From the NCBI GenBank assembly GCA_963970005.1, contig CAXAMN010003113.1:285665-349664 (forward strand): 64,000 nt of DNA. Reading direction: 5' to 3'. The position numbers and the translations under genes were made by a program. Shown piece by piece: positions 47,116-57,034 of the stretch (positions within the stretch are counted from its first letter, which is position 1; the number at the start of each line of letters is the position of its first letter). The notes under the pieces were generated by a model. The model worked only from the letters and a program-made list of their open reading frames with translations, did not search any database and was not told the origin of the DNA. This stretch comes from Durusdinium trenchii (Eukaryota > Sar > Dinophyceae > Suessiales > Symbiodiniaceae).

Positions 47116-47339
47116 CCAGAGTAATTTCTCTGCAGAGTAATTTCTGACCGTTTCTGACATGCTTGATATTAAGTGGACTCACCTAGGCTAATGCCTCTTG
47201 TTTTGTTCCAGGGTAAATCTTCAGGGTGTATTTTCCCGATGGATGTTCGAATATTTCTTGAGAGGGATTGACCGTTTTTGGAGGGATTGATTGACCCTGT
47301 CCTTTTCATAGTGATGTTCGCGCAAGGGTTTTTCCTGCG

Positions 47340-47487
47340 CAAGTGCACTTGGCCGAGGATCGAGATTTGGGCGCCGGCAGCCACCTCGGAGCATGCAGAC
47401 TTGCTCTTGGTAGGCCAAGTTGGACCAAGCGGTGGCAGCAAGAAAGCTGTGGCCATCGTTTGGCGCCAGACTCACTACGAGACTCTC
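47340..47487 (+). CDS. OTU domain, exon with the catalytic His
   Basis: The frame reads TWPRIEIWAPAATSEHADL, LLVGQVGPSGGSKKAVAIVW and RQTHYETL, ending at CTC|GTGAGT, a perfect donor. The I-x-I-W-A-P strand and the T-H-Y motif (His codon 47473-47475) fit the last part of OTU domains, where the His pairs with the Cys of the earlier exon. The exon start is near 47320-47340. With all three exons the catalytic Cys and His are intact. Confidence 0.65.
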
Positions 47488-47604
47488 GTGAGTTGAAAAA
47501 GTGGTCCTGTGCAGCAGCTGCATTTCCATTCATTTTCCCTTTTTTTCACGTTCCTATGCCACCACCTTAAGGACCCACCACCATAACCCAGTCTTGGGTT
47601 AATG

Positions 47605-47695
47605 GAATATTGCTCTTCCCTCTGCACGTTTGGGTCCGTTTACGTTTTTTTTATGTTTTTTTGATTCGTTTTTGTTTTTTATTGATCCCTCGCCC
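47605..47695. repeat. Dispersed repeat, copy C2 (pairs with 12262-12375)
   Basis: Shares CTGCACGTTTGGGTCCGTTTA-type core, T-rich middle and a TTGATCCCTCGCCC end with 12262-12375. Confidence 0.65.
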
Positions 47696-47699
47696 TCGC

Positions 47700-48709
47700 A
47701 GTTCCTTCCGGGAGGGCAAGCCATGTTTGTCCTTTGAGGGACGTGGGTGGTGGTGTGCGCCTTGTTTTTGGGAGGAGCATGTGGCGCCAGAAAATATCAT
47801 AGATAATCTGGTAAACCAAGAGAATGGCCATGCATAAGAATCACGTTCCAAGTCTTTGATCAGGTGGCACACAACACTGCCCGTGCAACAGGAGTCAGTG
47901 ATTCTAGGATAGGATAGAATTTGGGTTTGTCCCATTATATACCTGCAACAGTCAGTAGAGAATTAATAACACTTGTATCCATTTAAGGCCTTTCTAGCCA
48001 TCATGTTACAGGTTCCAAGCTTTTCCATGTCTTTAATTGGCTGAATGCTTGGTGCTTACTTCTATGACAGTTGGCCGTGGTCGTCATTGTGGTAGTGGGC
48101 AGCTTGGCTTGATTGGAGCACTTGTTTGTGCCAATGAGGCAGCTTGCGTCTGCTACCAGATCGGAGAAGATCTTGGCGATTTGTGCGGAGCCTTTGCTCA
48201 CAGAGTCACTGGCTGTGTTTGTGTGAGCCGCAATCAAGGGAGGGGTTGGGGAGAGATAGCTACATAGCCCGAGTCAATACCAATGCAACGTCTTGAAGCC
48301 GCCCTGTGCAATATGTGCCTGTGATTTCAATACAACTTCTATGGTCGAACATCACGGATGCTATGCTCCAAACCAATCATCGTGCAGTAGAATCCAAGAA
48401 CATGCTAGGCTGCTTAATCATAATCAATCGTCATACGATTATAAAGTATTATAAATAAATAAGTCATTCAGGTTGATTGATGGCCAAAATTCCAACTTTC
48501 TTGAGACTTACAGTTTCTACCAAAATGCTGGAATGATCAACACATATCCATTTGGCACTGGGAATTCGACTCCCACGACCCTGACGCAGGGCCCCCTGTA
48601 TACTACCCCAAGAATCTCCAAGGCAGGCTTCGGACCCTCAAAACCCCTATGTTGTGAGGGCCCGGGATTCTCAAAATAGTGAACATGTCTCATCTCACAA
48701 CGCTTTTAG
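47700..48709. other. Spacer, no recognised genes
   Basis: Short frames at 47651-47935 and 48001-48267 on both strands do not look like proteins. The OTU gene may have further 3' exons here that are not visible. Confidence 0.3.
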
Positions 48710-48913
48710 AACCCGCTTGCTGCTTGGGTTCCGCTGCCGTCAGCACGCCTGGTTCAGTGGGGGGTCCGTCCGAAGGAGCACCGGGACCTTTTGGATGCCG
48801 TCAACCTCTCCACCGCCCTGCACCGGCTCGCCAAGTACGGCGCATCGACGGAGGAGAGACCCTTCGGACCCACGGACCGATCCCCGCGGTCCGGTGGGGA
48901 TGAGGTCAACGCG
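48710..48913 (+). CDS. OPR-like gene, N-terminal exon
   Basis: Between GCTTTTAG| and GCG|GTGGGT, open for 68 codons: NPLAAWVPLPSARLVQWG, VRPKEHRDLLDAVNLST, ALHRLAKYGASTEERPFGP. The NLSTALHRLAK motif is a helical-repeat start as found in organellar octotricopeptide/RAP proteins. The following exons continue the pattern with one repeat each. Likely role, by family, is RNA binding in chloroplast or mitochondrion. Confidence 0.6.
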
Positions 48914-49104
48914 GTGGGTTTGTGGCGTTGATTGCTGGGTGAAACTATGGACAGGACGGTGAGGTGTACATTAAGAAGAATTGCAGGGACAGCTGATTGG
49001 TCGGCAACGTCCATTTGTACATGGTACCATCTTCGTTTTATCATCGTTTTGATGGGGATTTGGGTGGATCACATGGATGACTCAATGAATTGGTTGAAGC
49101 ATTT

Positions 49105-49300
49105 GCAGGAAACCCCAGTGTTGCACGTCCAAAACCATGTTTCTCCTGTAGATGTTCCCTCCCTTACCACCAATTCCGGGAAATTCTCGTCGCACCTCCC
49201 CGATCTCAGACCCTTCACACCACTCTTGAAGGAATCCATCCGGACATCCTGGGAGACGTTGATGCGACCGTCATCACTTCGGCTAGAGAAAGACCGTCAA
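49105..49300 (+). CDS. Possible exon of the OPR-like gene
   Basis: Frame NPSVARPKPCFSCRCSLPYH, REILVAPPRSQTLHTTLEG, IHPDILGDVDATVITSARER between TTGCAG|G and an unclear donor. Less convincing than the others because another frame is also open. Confidence 0.3.
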
Positions 49301-49357
49301 ATATCGTGAGGAAGCGTCACAGAATACGACCCCCCCTGAAATTATCGGTTTCTTCAG

Positions 49358-49450
49358 CACTTCCTGCCGGTGCTTTTTCCGCGCCAGGACGCACGCTTCC
49401 GAGCGCTTCGGGAGCGTGTGGCCGTGATGATTCCGCAGAGTAGCGGGCAG
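49358..49450 (+). CDS. OPR-like gene, short exon
   Basis: 93 bases between TTTCTTCAG| and CAG|GTGTGG: HFLPVLFPRQDARFRALRE and RVAVMIPQSSGQ. A helix pair with Arg-rich faces. Confidence 0.5.
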
Positions 49451-50187
49451 GTGTGGTCGGTGTAGGATGAAATCCATTGTTGGATTGGTGTATCACCTAC
49501 TAATCGGAATCTATTTAAAGATTATACACATATATAATATGTATTATATAATAGTGTTTTTGGACCCTGAAACGATGTCTCTTTTCCGTCTCGCCAGAAA
49601 ACAGAAACATGCAGCAAATTCGTGATAGAAAACATGACGCCAAAATGACGCAGAAGTGACAAAAAAAACAACGCAGAAGTAACAAAAATCGACACCAAAA
49701 CTGGTTGTTGCGTGTTTTTTTTGAGCTTCGCCTGAAAATTGCCCTCACCAGAAAAAAATAATATGTCCTTTGCGGGGTCTAGGTATACAAGAAAAAACGT
49801 AAGATAATACAATAAATCATACAATATATAACAGTTCTTATGACACAACAATTCAATAAATTTATTGATACCACAATAGACCTATATTTCTCACCAAGTC
49901 CTTCAATGCAACTTTTGCCCAATCAGATGATCACTATGCCCATCCACATCAAACATATGAACCTTTCAGAGAGTACATTACCCGGTTGAAAGCCAGCAGC
50001 AGTCACCACCTTTCGCAGCAGATCAACGTTTGACCCACTAGCAGTTGGTTGAAACTACAATCAATTCAGGAGGTGTGAGGTGCACCTTGAACAACATTGC
50101 CCTGTCATTGGGCATATATATATATATATAGTGGATTCCTTCAATAAACCTAATTGTGTTGTTTTCTTCCTGTCCCTTTTGGTGCAG
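49451..50187. other. AT-rich intron-like DNA
   Basis: ATATATAATATGTATTATAT near 49532 and other AT-rich tracts; TATATATATATATAT at about 50116. Ends in a strong polypyrimidine acceptor (TTCCTGTCCCTTTTGGTGCAG, 50168-50187). Confidence 0.5.
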
Positions 50188-50300
50188 GACAGGCGTTCAG
50201 AGTTTTTTTCAGCTCCCCCTCCACCGATCCTCCCAGCGATCGGCAGGGCTTGGCGAGCTTTGCCTGGGCATATGCAGTGCTGCGCATCCATGACCCACTG
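50188..50300 (+). CDS. OPR-like gene, repeat exon
   Basis: Following TTGGTGCAG| the frame gives QAFRVFFSSPSTDPPSDRQ and then GLASFAWAYAVLRIHDPL, followed by |GTGATG. LASFAWAYAVL matches the OPR/heptatricopeptide helix consensus (L-A-N-x-A-W-A-x-A-x-L). A competing frame is Pro-rich and stops. Confidence 0.65.
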
Positions 50301-52304
50301 GTGATGTGAGCGTGCTTCGGCGAGCGATCACGGGTAGGATCGATGAGAGGGTTTCTATTCCGTTTTCAGGTCCAAAGACTATATTTTGATATATTTTGAC
50401 CGACTGAAGTAAAGGAAATTCCTTTTTGGGTCACCTAAAGACCATTCTTTGTATAGTCTTTGACTCCCAGGGTATCCGTTTTCAGGTTCAAAGCCTTCGT
50501 AGGTTGGGTAGGGTTGTACATGGGCTGTACATGTTTGGTGCTGAATTTCAGGGCATTAAACGTAGACGGTATAGACTGGATGAGTGGGGTGCGTAAGCAA
50601 TTCGTCTCACACATTCTCGTTTGCTGAGTGCGGAGCTCCTGGGGAAGCAGAGTAGCATGAGTCATGAGGCTCGTTTTTCAACCAAGAGAATCAAGAGACC
50701 ACCCCCAAGAGGCTCGTGGCAATAGAACCCATTATAGAGAGTAAAGTGCACCCGCACGCCTCCCAAGCCTGATCAACCTAGGGGTGCCAAGGTCGCACTC
50801 ACTATCAATCAGGCTTGGCCTCCGCCTGTCAAGAACAGCTGTCCGCGGACAGAAACTACCCGGTGCGGACTCCCCAAGGATCGCTGAAAGGACGACCACG
50901 GCCTCGTCGCCCCGAGACCTGGCCAGCTTGGCGCCGCTCGGGTGAAGACGGCGGGTTCTACGTCGTCTTCGTTTGGTGCGCCGGTGCGCGCCAGGGTTTG
51001 TAGGTCAATGGCCTATGGGATGGACATGTATGGACCCAGGGTGGGGCCGGTGGGTGGTGTCTATTTTGTGTGAAGTTTGGCAGGGATCACTTCCATTCAA
51101 TCAGGGATCGGATTGGTTTTCATGGCTCAGAATGGGCTGAGCAAATCTGAGCAATCATCAATCTCCCATTAACCTAAGTGTTGAGGCAGCTTATGATGGA
51201 ACCAATCAGAAATGTCAGCCAGATAAATGCAGATGATGTTGCATGTTTGATTAATACGCCTCTCATTTGGATTGTATAACCTCTCATTTGGGGAGCTTTA
51301 TTACACGTTTATTTCATCAGCAGTCAGCATAATGGCATATTTAACCTTTGAGCCAACCACCTGTAAATCGCTCGTGTCCACATCCGGAACAGATCCACCG
51401 CGACAGGCTGCATGTGAGTTACTCCGCGCTTTTGGTTCTGAGTTACTCCGCGCACGGGTGGCGTTTGTTTTAGATCGCAATGAGGTGATCCTTTGCTTCT
51501 TTGGTGGTTCAGCAGCCATCCTTCCAGAAGATGGTGTCCCAGCGTGTCCCCTGGCTGATCTTCGCGGGACACAATCGCGATAAAACCGTTCCAATGAATG
51601 TCGCGCCACGATGTGCCAGGCGACGTGTGCAACAACCACTCGTTCCTTTTCACGACCTTGCCTGAGACACGCATTCTCCACGCATTCTCCACTTCATGGA
51701 GTGGTCCCCCCTACCTCAAAAACTACTCCAATGTCCCTTGATTGACCTTTGCGTTTGAGAAGAATCCCCGTGGTGAAGCTCGAAGAGGAAGGGGACCACT
51801 CCATGACTCGCATCTGACCATGTGGGATCCATCCGTCGTTCCGTATACGTCCACCGTGACGTGCCACCGTTGCTATCCCAAACACAACCTGTTTGGGACT
51901 GCCATAGAACTGCCGATCAGGCCGGGGGTGGCAGGGGGGTCAATGTAGGTAAATATGCCATACATGGAGTGTTTGGGTATAGTGGATGGCACTGTTGGCA
52001 CCGCCTTTCAGGACCTGGTCAACCGTTTTCCCCACGTGATACGACGGGACGACGGGCCACAGTGTGGGAGGGTTCAGTGGGGGAAGATGGAATCTTCTAG
52101 ACACGCGGCTGCCAAAGCACCAAAATGGCTGAAGCACTGTAGAAGTCGAAGACTAGACCTGCCCTTAAGTTTCCGGTCCCCTAGCCAGACGGGCCTTTTG
52201 ACCGTAGAGTGTTTAGAGTCTTTGACTGCTAAGGGGGCCGTTTGTCCATGGCACCCGGGCGAGTAGTCTTCTGAGTGAGCTCACGCTCCGCTTGCGCCTG
52301 TCAG
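50301..52304. other. Large intron-like region
   Basis: No strong exon. A weak repeat-like piece (TTTASSPRDLASLAPLG, about 50886-50938, before GGTGAAG) may be a decayed OPR unit. CGAGTTACTCCGCGC-type sequence occurs twice at about 51415-51450. A minus-strand frame opening MAAEPPKKQRITSLRSKTN lies at 51301-51519 (listed separately). Confidence 0.35.
51301..51519 (-). CDS. Possible minus-strand ORF in the OPR intron
   Basis: From Met at 51519: MAAEPPKKQRITSLRSKTN, then an Arg/Ser/Asn-rich duplicated part (ARSNSEPKARSNSHAA) and VDTSDLQVVGSKVKYAIM to the stop at 51301. The start looks like a real protein, but the duplicated middle is a short tandem DNA repeat. It would be the only minus-strand gene inside the rightward block. 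Weak. Confidence 0.25.
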   Translation of the reverse strand: MAAEPPKKQRITSLRSKTNATRARSNSEPKARSNSHAACRGGSVPDVDTSDLQVVGSKVKYAIMLTADEINV

Positions 52305-52400
52305 GTTTGCTCCGACCTCGCCAGCCTGTTCAGCGCCATTGACCTCGCCAGCCTCGCATGGTCCATGGCCATCCTGCAGTGGCAAGACACGCCCCTGCTG
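52305..52400 (+). CDS. OPR-like gene, repeat exon
   Basis: After CGCCTGTCAG| the frame reads VCSDLASLFSAIDLASLAW and SMAILQWQDTPLLE, a stop following 12 bases later (52416). LASLAWSMAIL is the repeat core, and the preceding exon joins it without a break in repeat register (RIHDPL + VCSDLASLF). The donor is unclear (possibly CTG|GAGACC, a GA type). Confidence 0.65.
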
Positions 52401-52531
52401 GAGACCCGCCCCCCCTGAACACGCAGCGTGAAAACCAAACACCCGAGGTTGTTGGGGCCAACTGCGTGCTTTTTAGTGGCGGGTGGGTAGACTTTGCAAG
52501 GAACTTATGGGCGTTAGCATCGCGTCTCCAG

Positions 52532-52697
52532 CTGCGTCGAGTCGAAACCTGACGACCGACTCCACCGACTCCGCCTCCAGGAGAGCCTTTCAGCGGCTGC
52601 CGTTGAAGGCGGTGAGCGTTTTCCAGTGCAGGCCTTGGCAAATCTGGTGTGGTGCCTGGCCACGCTGCGGGGTGACGCACCGGAGCTGCTGCAGATG
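52532..52697 (+). CDS. OPR-like gene, repeat exon
   Basis: Between GTCTCCAG| and CAGATG|GTGAGT: DDRLHRLRLQESLSAAAVEG, GERFPVQALANLVWCLATL and RGDAPELLQM. LANLVWCLATL is the repeat core, followed by the typical G-D-x-P-E-L-L turn. Confidence 0.7.
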
Positions 52698-53368
52698 GTG
52701 AGTTCCAAGAGGTGCAGATGGGTAGAGAGATAGAATAATGGAAGGATCAAAGGGATGAAATCAGCATTCGAGGTTGTAGAGACGCTGTCGACACGTGAAG
52801 TGGTGCAGATGGGTAGATTGGATAACAGTTAGATCAAAGTTAGATGAAAGTTAAATGAACATCATAAAACTGTGCGAGCTGCGACTCCTACGAGTTTATG
52901 GTATCGCTTCGCTTCAGCGGGCCCGTGGACGCTAGCAACGCCCTTGCTGCGCAGCCGTTGTGGTCCCCAAGGGGTCGAAGCAACGCCCCTTCTTCGTTTG
53001 GCCAAGCCAGGGCGGCCATAGGAACAACTTACATCGCACCACAACTCGACCTGATGGACATGTATACGCTGTATACGCCTACGCTCCGAGGCAACCGACA
53101 TGTGTTCATAGATGGATATTGATATAGTAACGAAAGAGTCACATGGTTCCCTTGAATGGTTCCCTACAACTCCCGATGCAGTGCATTCTTGCTGGACAAA
53201 AAACGACTCCTGTGTCGTTCCGACCAGATGGACCACATCATGGACACCACGCCCGGATTTGACTGGGCACCCCATTCATTCGGTGCCAGTGAAGCCACTG
53301 GGTGACCAATAACGGCTTCTAAGCGCCAATGGCAGTGCCACGCCAGGATCCCAGAGCTTCGGCCATAG
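52698..53368. other. Intron-like region
   Basis: GAGGTGCAGATGGGTAGA occurs twice (about 52708, 52802) with TTAGATGAAAGTTAAATGA variants. Frames at 52898-53122 are open but not protein-like. Confidence 0.35.
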
Positions 53369-53488
53369 GACTTGGCCAACATCACTTGGACCTTCGCGAT
53401 CTTGGAGCTTCGCCCCGACGCGCGGAGCCGCGCCGATCTGGGCGAGGCAGCGGTGGGGCAGGTGGCGAGGTTTACGCCCCAAGGCCTG
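53369..53488 (+). CDS. OPR-like gene, repeat exon
   Basis: DLANITWTFAILELRPDA, RSRADLGEAAVGQVARFTPQ and GL before |GTGCGTCG, 40 codons. Upstream in the same frame stands E-L-R-P and then TAG (53366-53368), exactly where the family has (L)RPxDLAN. Either TAG is the splice acceptor or the repeat is broken by a stop. Confidence 0.65.
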
Positions 53489-54047
53489 GTGCGTCGATAC
53501 CGCTGGCACTGGAGAGGGAGAAGAGCCAAGGAATGCGAGGTTGGAGACGAGTCTGGGACGTTTGCAGCTGTAGTTCTGACTGGTGCGACTCGTAGGGAAT
53601 GAGAGTGGCTGGATCCAAAGGAATCTCTATTGGGGGCGAAACTTTCCTCATTCTCTACTAAGCACCAGTCAGTATTTCTGGGACATTAGTGCGAATTTCC
53701 TACCAACTGGAACAACCTGTTTTTTGCACCCGTTTTGTTCAGCAATGACCAATAATGACGGACTGAAGAACTACCATGCATGGACCAATATGGACCATGG
53801 CATTACCACGGTGTTGATATAGTTTGTTTATTTTGGCTTTACTTGAAAGAAGGCTGTCAGACCCTGTGACGGCAATCTCAAACCAAGGAGTGTGTTGCGA
53901 GATCGATCCCTTTTGACCTATGCTTTGATTTCATGAGGCCTGCCACGACCCAGCGCCTTTCGCGCGAAAGCGCTCATGCTTTCGCTTGTCGCACCACCCC
54001 CACAGCGCGGCCATCCTCCACAGCACCGCCATGTTTGTCCGTGCTAG
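53489..54047. other. Intron-like region
   Basis: No coding signal; GACCAATAATGACGG and GGACCAATATGGACC near 53748 and 53780 are short internal duplications. Confidence 0.35.
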
Positions 54048-54208
54048 GGATGTCCAACATCATTTGGGGCTGGGCCACGTTGGCGCTCTTCCATCGGCCG
54101 CTCTTCGATGCCACCGCAGACCTTCTAAAGCAGCGAAGCAGCGAGGGAGACCTCGGCGAGGTGCTGAGTGAGTGGAAGGCGCAGCCCATGAGTTGGCAAG
54201 AAGAGCAG
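54048..54208 (+). CDS. OPR-like gene, repeat exon
   Basis: MSNIIWGWATLALFHRPLF, DATADLLKQRSSEGDLGEV and LSEWKAQPMSWQEEQ before |GTCATA. SNIIWGWATL is the core, preceded in the last exon by FTPQGL, so the two together restore the consensus F-x-P-Q-G-L-S-N. Confidence 0.7.
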
Positions 54209-54664
54209 GTCATAAGTTATAAGAATTAAAACGATAGTACATGATATTACGCAACAAACACATGATACAATGTTAATGTTGTTCTGTTGGGTGTTTTTTT
54301 GACAAACCATGTCCTTGGATGTTGCTTGCTAATACTCTTCATGTACCACACAAGTGGTGTGGTCTTCGTGTCGGGCCCTTTTGGGGCCCGAGACGACTCT
54401 CACCGCACAAGAGTGGTGAAGAAAGCACAAAGTTGGTACTTACTCATGAAGATTTGCACCATCAATTGCAGACGGGTTCACTTGTGTAATGATATATTGT
54501 GACATATCAATTGAACCTATGTGATACTGACAAAGTACTGTTGGAGGTGCTAGATGGGCTGACACTCAACTGGGTCCAAGATGCACCTTCGAACTCTTTA
54601 CACTGTTCATCAAGCTCACTTCCTATATCCCCTTTGTTTCACCATGTGTCACATTCTTTTTGGC

Positions 54665-54679
54665 CCCCCCCCCCCCCCC
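54665..54679. repeat. C15 tract before an exon
   Basis: Fifteen C followed by six A, just upstream of the AGCCAG|GCG acceptor at 54692. Part of the polypyrimidine tract. Confidence 0.85.
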
Positions 54680-54692
54680 AAAAAAGAGCCAG

Positions 54693-54842
54693 GCGCAAGA
54701 GCTGTCCAACACTGCCTGGAGCTTCACCACCGTTTTGCACGTCCACCCTGCCTCGGCTGCCATGGCCCACGCGGCCCTGCGGCGCTTGGACGAGTTCCAT
54801 GCGCGACACAGTGCAAACCTGGTGCCGGGGTGGAACGAAGGG
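54693..54842 (+). CDS. OPR-like gene, repeat exon
   Basis: Exactly 50 codons between GAGCCAG| and GGG|GTGAGT: AQELSNTAWSFTTVLHVHP, ASAAMAHAALRRLDEFHARH and SANLVPGWNEG. LSNTAWSFTTV is the repeat core. The last clear repeat exon seen. Confidence 0.75.
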
Positions 54843-55151
54843 GTGAGTGGGACATGTGGGGTGCCAAAAAGCAGGAAGATGTGGGTCAGGGTCACGTAGG
54901 GTCAGGTCACATAGGGTTGTAGTTGTGATCATCATGTGTGTTTGCAGATTTCCCTGTCGCAGAACTGGAAATCGCAAATCATAGTCATATATAATCCATG
55001 GTAGTCCATGTGCCAAATAGGTATAGTAATCACGGAGACCATATGAGCAACAGTCCAATTACCGTAGATGTGTTTGGTTTTGGATGTCTTGTTGGCTTCT
55101 TGTATGGTTCCTATTTTTGCACCAAACCATGGCATCCATGGGAAGCGATAG

Positions 55152-55430
55152 GTGACTCACAAAAACGATACCTGCTATGATAGATGTTTTGGATTCAGAG
55201 ACTGCAGTGAATGTGAGCGGACTCTCGGTTCTGCAGCCCAATTGTTTCATAAAGACAACAGCTGTGCAAGTGAAAGATGGTACGGTCACGGCTCGCTTAG
55301 TGCGCTTTTGCTTGAGGATGAACTTGGGCAAATGCTTGTTCAATAGCAAAAATCAAAGGGTTTCGACATCATCAAGGCCACCAAAAACACTCAGTGGACC
55401 CCTGTGACCGGGGGGGCTCAGGTGGTGGCG
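55152..55430 (+). CDS. Possible exons, unknown
   Basis: Two frames compete: MIDVLDSETAVNVSGLSVLQ and KTTAVQVKDGTVTARLVRF, or CSECERTLGSAAQLFHKD and LSALLLEDELGQMLVQ with QKSKGFDIIKATKNTQWTP after a TAG. The second one, with stop or intron, ends before GGGCTCAGGTGG. Not resolved. Confidence 0.3.
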
Positions 55431-55715
55431 GGCTGACTGCTTCAAAACTAGTTGTGAGGAGCTTGAAGTGGCAGGCGTTCCGCTTGGACCCATCCCCTTG
55501 GAGCAGAAGACAAAGTTAGATTGAAGACCACGTGTTTTTGGGCCTGGCTTCTTCTTTTTGATGACGCCCAAGCTGCAGAGACAATTGGACTGGAAGATCG
55601 TTTGAAAATTGTGGGGGTATATAACTGGCTCGGTCACAACTCTTCGATGTTTTGGGTTCCCTGAACACGGGTGCCCAGGTGCTATGTATATAAAGTTTTT
55701 CCTTCTGATTGGTAG

Positions 55716-55873
55716 ACACTGCGACACTTGCTGAGCAATCCCAGTTGATGCTGTCATCCCACTGCACACTTAAGGTGGGCAAGTCAGCTGCAGCAAGTGA
55801 CGTTCCAACATCCCAGCCTGATGTGGACAAGACAGACACCGCCGGGAATGTAGCAGGTGCCAAAGGCTTCTGA
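55716..55873 (+). CDS. Possible exon, Ser/Asp-rich
   Basis: After TTGGTAG| the frame reads TATLAEQSQLMLSSHCTLK, VGKSAAASDVPTSQPDVD and KTDTAGNVAGAKGF to a stop. Disordered-looking. The next frame (55879-56160, MSDAPGFASMSFSPLVKDV) follows closely. Confidence 0.35.
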
Positions 55874-55878
55874 CTGCC

Positions 55879-56160
55879 TTGAGTGATGCCCCGGGCTTCG
55901 CCAGCATGAGCTTCAGTCCCTTAGTGAAAGATGTGCGAGATCACTTTGAAGATAGGACAATCTGGCAGCTTTTCACCTGGAAAGAGGAAGCGCAAAGCAG
56001 GCTAACGGGAAAGGTGGGGAAGGAGTGGGCAACCGGCCGGCTGGATTCAGGATGCTCCAAGTGGCCGCAAGAGCAAAACATAGAATTAGAGACAGATTGC
56101 CTATGTGCAGGAGATTGCAGGAGGCCCTGGAGAAGCAGCCGCCTTTGCTTTGACCGATAG
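55879..56160 (+). CDS. Possible exon, unknown
   Basis: MSDAPGFASMSFSPLVKDV, RDHFEDRTIWQLFTWKEEA and QSRLTGKVGKEWATGRL, then a Cys-containing end. Well-mixed first half. No recognised domain. Confidence 0.35.
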   Translation: MSDAPGFASMSFSPLVKDVRDHFEDRTIWQLFTWKEEAQSRLTGKVGKEWATGRLDSGCSKWPQEQNIELETDCLCAGDCRRPWRSSRLCFDR

Positions 56161-56325
56161 CAGGAGCCATGTAGTATTGCTTACGAGGTTTTGAACGATA
56201 AAGCCAAGCCATATAATGCAAAATACGCCCATGTGTATGTGTGGGAGATAGAACGGGGTCATCCTTTAGTACCTTGAAAAGGAAGCATGTGCAGGCTCTC
56301 AAGGCAGACCGCACGCACATCTATC
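56161..56325. other. Spacer
   Basis: No coding signal. Confidence 0.3.
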
Positions 56326-56440
56326 ACAATGAGCCAGAGCCAGGGTCAAGCAAGCCATGAGCTTGTCCACTACGTCCCGAATTATGAAGAAGCACCAATA
56401 CAAGCGACTGGTGCATTTATTGTTGCGACCTGCAGTAAAC
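56326..56440 (+). CDS. Possible exon, unknown
   Basis: SQSQGQASHELVHYVPNYE and EAPIQATGAFIVATCSK in one frame, stopping near 56440. Protein-like but short. Confidence 0.35.
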
Positions 56441-56529
56441 GGTGATGCCACAGTTTCAGATGTCGTGGCTCACCTTCTTTTCCCCCCTTTACTGCGGTTG
56501 ATGATTACGTTTCTAGCTTTTCGTTGCAG

Positions 56530-56710
56530 GACCAGCCTGGGCTACATCTGCGAGAATTGCGGCATTAACTTTGGCACCATGCAGAAAGGCGGCCTTGCAA
56601 GAAGTGTCGCCGCTCCGATTTCCCCGTGGTCAAGCACCACTGCGGGCTTCAAGAGTTTACGCTTTACAAAGCTTTAGGATGCATATTTGTTTCACTGCGC
56701 TGCAAACGAT
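56530..56710 (+). CDS. Exon(s) with two Cys pairs, possible zinc finger
   Basis: After CGTTGCAG| one frame has LGYICENCGINFGTM (C-x2-C); shifting frame near 56580, a second reads ERRPCKKCRRSDFPVVKHH and CGLQEFTLYKALGCIFVSL (C-x2-C, then H-H-C). Joined by a small frameshift or intron they would give a zinc-binding domain. As it stands the frame is broken. Confidence 0.35.
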
Positions 56711-57015
56711 CACCAAAAACCAGTCCTCACCAAGGTTGGGGAGTCGGCTGAAGATGAGAACCTGTGGTTCAATTGCCCAAGAGGCTGATGTTGTGGAGGT
56801 GCAGGAGCTGAAAGCGACCAATGATACGTTACAGCAGGAGCAAAGGATCGATCCCACGACACCAGCTGGTATTTCTCTTGGATGAAACATCTACAAAAGC
56901 TCCTGCAGCGCAAAAGTTCAAGATGCAAGCAGGTCGGTTTCAAATTAGGAATCCTCTTGTGTGAGTTCCACTCCCTTGACATCGCGCAAACAGTTGGGGG
57001 TCAGTATGCAACCAT
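56711..57015 (+). CDS. Ambiguous exon region
   Basis: Three frames are partly open: VQELKATNDTLQQEQRID; SWYFSWMKHLQKLLQRKSS; HQLVFLLDETSTKAPAAQKF. The acceptor and donor cannot be decided by eye. Confidence 0.25.
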
Positions 57016-57034
57016 GTGTTTTTTTCATGGTGAT

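Noticed and set aside
52898..53122. ORF of 74 codons (MVSLRFSGPVDASNALAAQ)
   Set aside because: No splice context, no repeat core and an open competing strand; treated as intron.
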